Positions 58,153 to 64,000 of a stretch of 64,000 nt of DNA are shown here, piece by piece. The DNA is from Opitutales bacterium (lineage in GTDB: Bacteria > Verrucomicrobiota > Verrucomicrobiia > Opitutales > UBA2995), in NCBI GenBank assembly GCA_022824405.1, contig JAJDZZ010000047.1, positions 1 to 64,000 of the forward strand, written 5' to 3'. The translations under genes and the position numbers were made by a program. A model generated the notes under the pieces. It saw nothing but the letters and a program-made list of their open reading frames with translations, had not been told where the DNA came from and did no database searches. Numbering within the stretch: position 1 is the stretch's first letter; every line of letters begins with the position of its first letter.

Positions 58153-58923
58153 ATGAAAATTGCCCATCTCAGAAGCTCACTCCTCGTCAGCCTGACCGTA
58201 GCCGTCGCCCAACCCCTGATAGGACAAATTGACGTCGTAGAACGAAGGTATGTCCCCCAGGAAAACATAGAGGCCTTCATCCACCGCGAAACCACCTACT
58301 GGAGTGAAATAGCCAAACAGGCTATCCGGGACGGCAAGCTGCAACGTTGGTCGCTGTGGCAACAGGTGGACGGCTTCGATATCGATAACAATCACAATTT
58401 CATTTTCAACTTCACCTATCCCGATGGAGATACTCTCGATAACGCCGCCGAGATCTGGGATCACAAGAAAGTATTTCCGCGAGTGAATCCATCCAGAATC
58501 GATACCCTCAGTCTGAGCACCGTTAAAGACGTGCTCTTCTACTACCGTTACGTCTTCGTAAAGACGGAACAGGCCCAGTACATTCGCGTCAATTTCTCCA
58601 AAGCAAGTGACCTGACCCGTTACCTTGAACTGGAAGAAGCCGTGTGGCTGCCATTTGTCATGGAACGCATGGATTCAGGCAAAACCAATGTGGTAAGCTG
58701 GACCTTGGCAGAACTCGTCATGCCCAGAGGAGCGAATGCTCCGTACAACGCCATTACCGTGGATGGGTTCCGCACCCTGAGCGGGGCTTTGCGTTCGACC
58801 TATGGCGATGATGCAAATTTCCCGGATTTTGAGGAATTTCGGGCGGTGCACCAGAAAGTTGCTATCCACGTCTACCGTCTCATCAAGGCCGTCAATCCGG
58901 AAAACGTAGACTCAGAGAAGTAA
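58153..58923 (+). CDS. Secreted protein of unknown function
   Basis: A 256-residue protein with a signal peptide (MKIAHLRSSLLVSLTVAVAQPLIG). The mature part starts QIDVVERRYVPQENIEAFIHRETTYWSEIAKQ and contains AIRDGKLQRWSLWQQVDGFDIDNNHNFIF, reminiscent of the ferredoxin-like NIPSNAP/ABM half-barrel; a second similar unit may follow from ~120. No catalytic motif is recognised. The start is set by the signal peptide and the promoter spacing; the frame is open from 58111. Confidence 0.7.
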   Translation: MKIAHLRSSLLVSLTVAVAQPLIGQIDVVERRYVPQENIEAFIHRETTYWSEIAKQAIRDGKLQRWSLWQQVDGFDIDNNHNFIFNFTYPDGDTLDNAAEIWDHKKVFPRVNPSRIDTLSLSTVKDVLFYYRYVFVKTEQAQYIRVNFSKASDLTRYLELEEAVWLPFVMERMDSGKTNVVSWTLAELVMPRGANAPYNAITVDGFRTLSGALRSTYGDDANFPDFEEFRAVHQKVAIHVYRLIKAVNPENVDSEK

Positions 58924-59019
58924 TTCCCGGATCCTTGTTTCTTGTTTCCATCCTCCACCCTACCCGGCCGTTCTGCTTTCCCATTGACGCCAAAGGGCGG
59001 CTGAACCTTGCTGGTCGCC

Positions 59020-59646
59020 ATGGAATTTAAAAGGCGCGATCTGTTTATCGAGGTGAATGACCTGCATTTCACCCATCCTCACTATCTGGAATCGACCCAA
59101 ACCTACCTCTTGCGAGCCCTCCTCATTTTGCCGCGCCCCAACGTGGCTAACCGGGAGGCGCTCCGCATTCTGGAATCAACCGAGCGGGGTGAACTGATCG
59201 GCAACGAAGCCGAGTTTCATGAAAAGGCTTTGTTCAAACAAACGGTGGAAGGTCCCTTCGCCATCGGATTGCAACTGAGCGAAGCGGTCGCCGAAGACAG
59301 CTTTGCCGCCATCCTCGGAGAGATTGTCTCCGGCACGGTGGAAACGGCCGGCAGCCTCCTCGCAGCGCGGGCCCTCCCGATTCTGCGTTCCGGTATTCGC
59401 ACTTCGGCTCGTTTTTTCGCCGGAAGACTGAAGGACAAGGATCCCGTCATAATTGCCGAGGATTTTCAGGAGGTGACCCAGGCCGACAACCACACCCTGA
59501 CCTTGAACCTGACCGCAGTCGAGACCCTGAAAAAGAGCGTTCCGAAAAGAGGTAGCAAAGCCACGAGAAAACCTCCGGCAAAAGTCATCCTGCGCGAGGG
59601 CGAGATCGTCGCCACGGCGGAGATTCAGTTGGGCTATTTTAGCTGA
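59020..59646 (+). CDS. Uncharacterised protein
   Basis: A 208-residue protein from ATG 59020 (a TTG at 59008 is also in frame). There is no signal peptide or clear membrane helix; a moderately hydrophobic, Ala/Gly-rich segment (EIVSGTVETAGSLLAARALPILRSGIRTS) lies mid-chain. Lys/Arg/Pro-rich patch (SVPKRGSKATRKPPAK) before a beta-rich C-terminus. Not recognised. Downstream of the secreted protein on the same strand, 96 bp apart, and convergent with the ATPase gene (17 bp). Confidence 0.6.
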   Translation: MEFKRRDLFIEVNDLHFTHPHYLESTQTYLLRALLILPRPNVANREALRILESTERGELIGNEAEFHEKALFKQTVEGPFAIGLQLSEAVAEDSFAAILGEIVSGTVETAGSLLAARALPILRSGIRTSARFFAGRLKDKDPVIIAEDFQEVTQADNHTLTLNLTAVETLKKSVPKRGSKATRKPPAKVILREGEIVATAEIQLGYFS

Positions 59647-59663
59647 TGGGGTCAGGAAAAGGG

Positions 59664-60974
59664 TCAATTCAGGTAGTGGCTAATCGCATAAAGGGGCACA
59701 ATATCGAGTTCCTGCAAAAGTCCAAAGTTTTCTAACGAGGTTCGCACCCCTTTAGACAGTCTACGCTCCTTCATGAAGAGACGAATACTCTGCATGCTGC
59801 CCCTTCCTCCTGCTTTCACTTCGATTGGAATAACCTGTTCGCCTTTTACAGCCAGATAGTCAACTTCAGCGTTGCTGCTACGAGCCTCCCGGTGCCAATA
59901 GTACAAGCTGGCTGGTTGGCGGCTTGACTGCGATGCGACTAATTCCTGGCCAACAAATGCTTCCGCAATCGATCCCTTATTGACCACGTCAAGCCCTGTC
60001 GCCGTCATCATCTTAGGAATATCCAATCCAAGAATGCGCTGGTGCAAGCCCACATCCAGAAGTATGGCCTTGAATCGCTTGGGATTAATCTGAGCCCCTA
60101 GCGGTAACCCTCGGGCATCGCTGTGGTATACTTTCCGGACAAGTCCGGCGAGAACCAACAATTCGAGCGCATCTTTAATCTTTTTCGAAACCAGCGCTCG
60201 ATCTACTAAAGAATATTTGAACTTTGCTCCTGCTTGGTGACATACCGATTCCAAAACTTCGTTTAAGAGAAGCTGAGGAGCCTTGGCCTTATATTTGGCA
60301 AAGTCATCGCGCAACGTAACCCATAAGTCACCTAAGATTTCCTGGCATTCATGCAAATTGCCGGTATCACAATATGTTTGTACAACTTCCGGCATGCCTC
60401 CTATAGTCAGGTAGGTTTTCAAGGCTTCGTTGAGACGCCGGTGAAAAGCCACATCGAGCGGTTTTTCCGGGATTGCCTTTTGCAACATCTCCCAAGCCCC
60501 CTTTTCCCCGACCGCCAAGAGAAATTCCTCGAAGGTCACAGGATACATGAAGAGTGACGAGAGACGACCCACTCCCTGAGAAGGAATACTTTCTAATGCG
60601 AATTCCAGGAGAGAGCCTGCGGCGATCAGGTGCAAATCAGGCATTTTCTCCCTTAAGAATCTCAATGCGCTCAAAGCATTAGGGCAGGCTTGAACTTCGT
60701 CAAAAAATACGAGCGTTTGCCCAGGTACTATCCCGACCCTGAAATAATTCGACAGTTTCTCGCAAATCGGACCGGGATCCAGGCTTCCTTCAAAAAACTG
60801 ATGAATATCTCTCGCTTCCTCAAAATTAGCTTCAAGAAATAAAGGAAAACTTTTGGCAAAGCGCCTGACTGCAAACGTTTTGCCCACCTGTCGAGCACCT
60901 CGGAGCAGCAGCGGCTTACGCCGAGCCGAGCTTTTCCAGACATGCAAGCGATCTATCGCCTTCCGATGAATCAT
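59664..60974 (-). CDS. AAA ATPase with DUF4143 (AAA_14)
   Basis: A 436-residue P-loop ATPase of the AAA_14/DUF4143 type. Walker A GARQVGKT at 26-33, Walker B TLVFFDEVQACPNALSALRFL, AAGSLLEFALES, then FMYPVTFEEFLLAVGEKGAW. The DUF4143 part has YLTIGGMPEVVQTY, and the C-terminal nuclease-like stretch is SSNAEVDYLAVKGEQVIPIEVKAG (D/E-VDY...IPIEVK pattern). These proteins are abundant, frequently transferred, and of unclear function. Stand-alone gene. Confidence 0.93.
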   Translation of the reverse strand: MIHRKAIDRLHVWKSSARRKPLLLRGARQVGKTFAVRRFAKSFPLFLEANFEEARDIHQFFEGSLDPGPICEKLSNYFRVGIVPGQTLVFFDEVQACPNALSALRFLREKMPDLHLIAAGSLLEFALESIPSQGVGRLSSLFMYPVTFEEFLLAVGEKGAWEMLQKAIPEKPLDVAFHRRLNEALKTYLTIGGMPEVVQTYCDTGNLHECQEILGDLWVTLRDDFAKYKAKAPQLLLNEVLESVCHQAGAKFKYSLVDRALVSKKIKDALELLVLAGLVRKVYHSDARGLPLGAQINPKRFKAILLDVGLHQRILGLDIPKMMTATGLDVVNKGSIAEAFVGQELVASQSSRQPASLYYWHREARSSNAEVDYLAVKGEQVIPIEVKAGGRGSMQSIRLFMKERRLSKGVRTSLENFGLLQELDIVPLYAISHYLN

Positions 60975-61124
60975 TTAAAAAAAGTCAAAAAATATCAAGG
61001 CAAATATCCTTGGACTTTAAGAAATATCAAGGCTTATTTGATTAAATTTATTGAAAATTCAAGGCAAAAAAGGCTGAAATTCTCAAAAGGTCAAGGCATA
61101 AACAGCCTGGATGCCTTATTCGGC

Positions 61125-62600
61125 CTAGGCAAACAACTGCTCCACCCGTTCCGCTTTGACCAGTTCGCGCGGTTGGTTGAGGTGATTGTAGACCAGAGTG
61201 GTCGGGTCGATTCCCATGGAATGGTAAACGGTGGCCAAAATCTCCATGGGATGCACCGGATCCTCCACCGGAGCCGATCCCGTTTTGTCCGATTTCCCAT
61301 GAACGTACCCTCGCTTGATTCCCGCACCACCGATGACGCTGGTGTAGCAATAGGGCCAGTGATCGCGACCGTCGGCGCTGTTGGTATTTCCGGAGGTGGA
61401 AACACCCTTTTCCGGACTGCGCCCAAATTCGCCGATGGCGACCACCAAAGTTTCATCGAGCAGACCCCGCCGATCGAGATCCTGAAATAACGCGCTCAGG
61501 CCCTGGTCGAGCATGGGACCCGATTGATCTTTCATGCGCTTGCTCAAACCCACGTGGTGATCCCAACTGTGGTTATCCGAATTGGCCACCTTGGGCCAGA
61601 TCACTTCGACCACCCGGGTGCCCGCCTCGACCAGACGGCGGGCCAGCAGGCAGCTTTGGCCAAAGGTGTTGCGGCCGTAGAGGTCCCGCACTTTTTCGCT
61701 TTCGGATCCGATGTTGAAAGCCTCCCGAGCCCGCCCACTCACCAGCAGGTTCAAGGCTTGGGAATAAAACTCGTCGATGTTGTATTCTTCCACCGCTTTA
61801 TCGATCGACGGCATCTGGGCGTTAATGGCATCCCGCAAGCTGGCCCGGCGACGCAGACGGACCGAAAACACATCCGGACGCAATTGAAGATCGTCCACTT
61901 TGATTTTGTCCATTTTCGTCATGTCCATGTCGTCCCCTTCGGGAAACAGGTAGTAGGGATCGAAAGCCTTGCCCAGAAAGCCGGCTGTCCCGCCCTTATT
62001 GACCACATTGGATTCCTGGAGGGGCCGGGGGAGCATGACGAAGGGCAACATGGGTTCGTCCGTCGGTTTGAAACGGACGATGTTGGACCCGAAATTGGGA
62101 AAGTCCTTGGAATTGGGAGGTTCGAGTTGACCGGACGGACTGACCTTGTCGGTGGTATAACCGGTCATGATCTGATAGATCGCGGCCGTATGGTTGAAGA
62201 GACCATTGGGGGTGTAGCTCATCGACCGGATCATGGTGAACTTGTCGTTCACCTTGGCCAGATTGGGAAGGATATCGGTGAAGTGCACCCCGGGAATCCG
62301 GGTGGGGATGGTCTTGAAGGAGGAGCGAACGTTGTCCGGAACGGAATTGGGTTCCTTCGGATCCCACAAATCCAAATGACTGGGACCTCCCTGCAGGTAG
62401 ACCATGATAACCGATTTCGCCTTGCCCCAACCGGGTCCGCCGGCAAATCCACTGCTGGCGGAGGCCGTCTGGGCCCGCAGAATTGAGTTGAGGGTCATTC
62501 CCAGCATACCGGCGCCTCCCACGCGGAGAAAGTCGCGGCGGCTGCAGTTGAGATGGGAATCGCAGAGGTCCTTTCCTTTGGGTCCTGGCAATCTGAACAT
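61125..62600 (-). CDS. Tat-exported DUF1501 (sulfatase-like fold) protein
   Basis: A 491-residue DUF1501 protein with the Tat motif [20 protein letters not shown] (Arg21-Arg22). Family blocks: [87 protein letters not shown] and [25 protein letters not shown]. The fold is alkaline-phosphatase-like, but the biochemical role is not established. It lies 19 bp after the DUF1553-type gene and is probably co-transcribed. In Planctomycetota and Verrucomicrobiota this pair is a common cassette. Confidence 0.93.
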   Translation of the reverse strand: MFRLPGPKGKDLCDSHLNCSRRDFLRVGGAGMLGMTLNSILRAQTASASSGFAGGPGWGKAKSVIMVYLQGGPSHLDLWDPKEPNSVPDNVRSSFKTIPTRIPGVHFTDILPNLAKVNDKFTMIRSMSYTPNGLFNHTAAIYQIMTGYTTDKVSPSGQLEPPNSKDFPNFGSNIVRFKPTDEPMLPFVMLPRPLQESNVVNKGGTAGFLGKAFDPYYLFPEGDDMDMTKMDKIKVDDLQLRPDVFSVRLRRRASLRDAINAQMPSIDKAVEEYNIDEFYSQALNLLVSGRAREAFNIGSESEKVRDLYGRNTFGQSCLLARRLVEAGTRVVEVIWPKVANSDNHSWDHHVGLSKRMKDQSGPMLDQGLSALFQDLDRRGLLDETLVVAIGEFGRSPEKGVSTSGNTNSADGRDHWPYCYTSVIGGAGIKRGYVHGKSDKTGSAPVEDPVHPMEILATVYHSMGIDPTTLVYNHLNQPRELVKAERVEQLFA

Positions 62601-62619
62601 GAGGGAGTCCTTTCAGGTA

Positions 62620-64000
62620 TTAATAATTAAAGAGAAATGCGGAGTTGTTGATCAAGGCCCAGGCGAGATCCTGCGCCGCGGTGAGCCGGCGATTGGCAGC
62701 TTGCTCGGTGGAGTATTGCACGTCGCTCCGCAATTGAACCAGGGCCGGGTCTTTCGGGACGGGTCGCTCCGCCTTGGCCAAAGCCGCCTTGAGGCTTTCC
62801 ATTTTTTCGTCCTTGGGAAGGGGCCGATTGGCTTTTACCCAATCGAAACGCTTGGACAGGTATTCCGGATGCCGGTGCTTGAACCAAGTGTAAAGAGCGG
62901 CATTTTCCTCCGGCTCGCGCACAGAAGGCGCCTTACTCAGAATGGCGGCGATCGGTTCGGGCAAACCGAGATTGAGCGGGTCCTCCGCATCGGTGAAATA
63001 AATGCGAAACTTGCCCAACGGGTAGTCCCCGTTGGAGTACCTGCAAATAACCGAGACGTGGACCTTGCCGCCTTTTTCATCAAAACTGAGGGGCTCTTCC
63101 AATTTGACGCGAGCCCAATGGGGCCGCCGTTCCTGTCCTCCCACGGCCCACGCCTTGTCGTTGCGGTCGGGGTTGCCGTTGATGATCTTTTCGACGCTGA
63201 AACCGTCTTCCGTGTAATCCGCCGCCACTTCGGATAAAGGGACTTCGATCCGATCTTCCGGATCGGTCGCGGCGGAATCGGAATAGCTGAACTCGACCTC
63301 CGATACCACAAAGTTACCCGTTTCGTTGAAGCCGGGACCGAATCCCGGCAATATATCGTCCGTCAAGGCTTCCAGCATGAATCCACTGATGGTAGTCGCC
63401 CCCACCGGAAAGGTCATTTTATAGACTACCGAGTTTCCAAGCTCACCCGAGCCCAGGAGGGAGCCATCATTATTGACGATGAGGTCTACCTTACCATCCC
63501 CCTCGGCTTCTTCGGGATATTGAGGGCTCCAAAGGGTCCAGAAACGATCGAGGGTTATGGCTTGAATTCCCGCCTCCTGCAAGGAGGGTAGTTCATCCCA
63601 TTCGAATTCCCACAACGCCTTTTTGGCGGCGGCAATGCGTTTCTTTCGCTCCTTCTCAGTCGCCTCTTTTTTGGCCTTGAACTCCGGCTCATAGGCCTTG
63701 ATATCCGCTCTGGCCCGGGCGATGGCTCTGAAACGCTCCGTCTCCAGTTCGGCCTTTCGCCATACCCAGTCGCTCTCCATTTCAGCTAACCGGGCAATCA
63801 AATTTTCGTGATCCCTCTCGATGAGCGACCAGTTGTCCTTAACCAGGTCGATCTCATCCTGGGTTGGGAATCGATTGAGCACCCGCAGGTACAGTTTCTC
63901 GATCATGGACCGATCGTCGGATTCCCGTGTGACGAGTTCGGCAATGCCGTTGTCCGGGTCCCCCACCGCCTCGGCAACGGAAGCCCCGCTCAATAACGAC
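62620..64000 (-). CDS. DUF1549/DUF1553-type surface protein, C-terminal part (runs off the window)
   Basis: At least 457 residues. The 5' end lies beyond base 64000. The C-terminal motif AAQDLAWALINNSAFLFNY is the typical end of DUF1553 proteins (D-L-x-W-A-L-x-N-x-x-x-F-L-F-N). An SxxxMIEKLYLRVLNRFPTQDE stretch corresponds to the region just before it, and is here followed by an unusual ~320-residue insertion: a charged coiled coil (about 60-130), then an Ig- or discoidin-like beta domain (SVVYKMTFPVGATTISGFMLEAL, HWARVKLEEPLSF). Full members carry an N-terminal PSD1/DUF1549 part and usually a cytochrome-c-like domain, which would be off the right edge. Confidence 0.88.
   Translation of the reverse strand, partial: SLLSGASVAEAVGDPDNGIAELVTRESDDRSMIEKLYLRVLNRFPTQDEIDLVKDNWSLIERDHENLIARLAEMESDWVWRKAELETERFRAIARARADIKAYEPEFKAKKEATEKERKKRIAAAKKALWEFEWDELPSLQEAGIQAITLDRFWTLWSPQYPEEAEGDGKVDLIVNNDGSLLGSGELGNSVVYKMTFPVGATTISGFMLEALTDDILPGFGPGFNETGNFVVSEVEFSYSDSAATDPEDRIEVPLSEVAADYTEDGFSVEKIINGNPDRNDKAWAVGGQERRPHWARVKLEEPLSFDEKGGKVHVSVICRYSNGDYPLGKFRIYFTDAEDPLNLGLPEPIAAILSKAPSVREPEENAALYTWFKHRHPEYLSKRFDWVKANRPLPKDEKMESLKAALAKAERPVPKDPALVQLRSDVQYSTEQAANRRLTAAQDLAWALINNSAFLFNY

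Noticed and set aside
61524-62486. 320-residue plus-strand frame inside the DUF1501 gene
   Set aside because: Antisense to a gene with strong family motifs and a Tat signal.

Overview
The window looks like a chromosomal segment of a Verrucomicrobiota bacterium, possibly Opitutae-like. The inference rests on gene content: two formylglycine sulfatases, a Tat-exported DUF1501 protein paired with a DUF1553-type protein, Tat-exported Gfo/Idh/MocA and molybdopterin-hydroxylase proteins, and gaps filled with short mosaic repeats. Planctomycetota or Lentisphaerota are less likely but not excluded. I see no rRNA, tRNA, CRISPR array, full insertion sequence or replication origin.

Layout. 0.3-7 kb: uvrB, a HAD phosphatase, a sulfatase and a secreted P1-family peptidase, separated by repeat-rich gaps. 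7-17 kb: a purine operon purL-purM-purQ-purC-purF-purD-purN with mostly ATGA-type overlaps. PurQ carries a C-terminal extension that reads as two tandem PurS-like domains, which would explain why no separate purS is present. 17-20 kb: a GNAT acetyltransferase and an unusual two-in-one D-Ala-D-Ala-ligase-like protein, then a BrnT-type toxin-antitoxin pair. 20-26.7 kb: a secreted S1 protease with a second sulfatase, two VapBC modules and a glutamine amidotransferase. 26.9-35.4 kb: recC-recB-recD. 35.3-39.6 kb (minus strand): an FAD oxidoreductase, a glycosyltransferase, a thioesterase and a PPi-dependent phosphofructokinase. 40-45 kb (minus): a DUF4140/4139 protein, a DUF2339 membrane protein and an azurin-like cupredoxin. 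45-46 kb: a third VapBC pair and a HicB-like remnant. 46-51 kb: a molybdenum hydroxylase (IorAB type) divergent from its XdhC and MocA maturation factors. 51-54 kb: an SDR dehydrogenase, a Gfo/Idh/MocA oxidoreductase and a small alpha-beta barrel protein. 54-58 kb (minus): an ALDH-like protein, a DUF3016 protein and NhaC. 58-64 kb: two unknown proteins, a DUF4143 ATPase, and the DUF1501/DUF1553 pair running off the right edge.

The gaps share several repeat families: a REPIN-like inverted-arm element (two copies bracketing purL-purD), a ~92 bp structured element (two copies plus a fragment), a ~72 bp module (two inverted copies), a 37 bp module, and short CCTAATT / GGCGCC and ATCCGTG motifs. 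These repeats reach into coding regions. They supply the last residues and stop codons of the P1 peptidase, NhaC, the S1 protease and a truncated HicB-like ORF. A repeat arm also contains the ATG of purN, and repeats appear to replace the C-terminus of one VapC.

The most distinctive protein-level observations are the PurQ-PurS-PurS fusion and the tandem Ddl-like protein.
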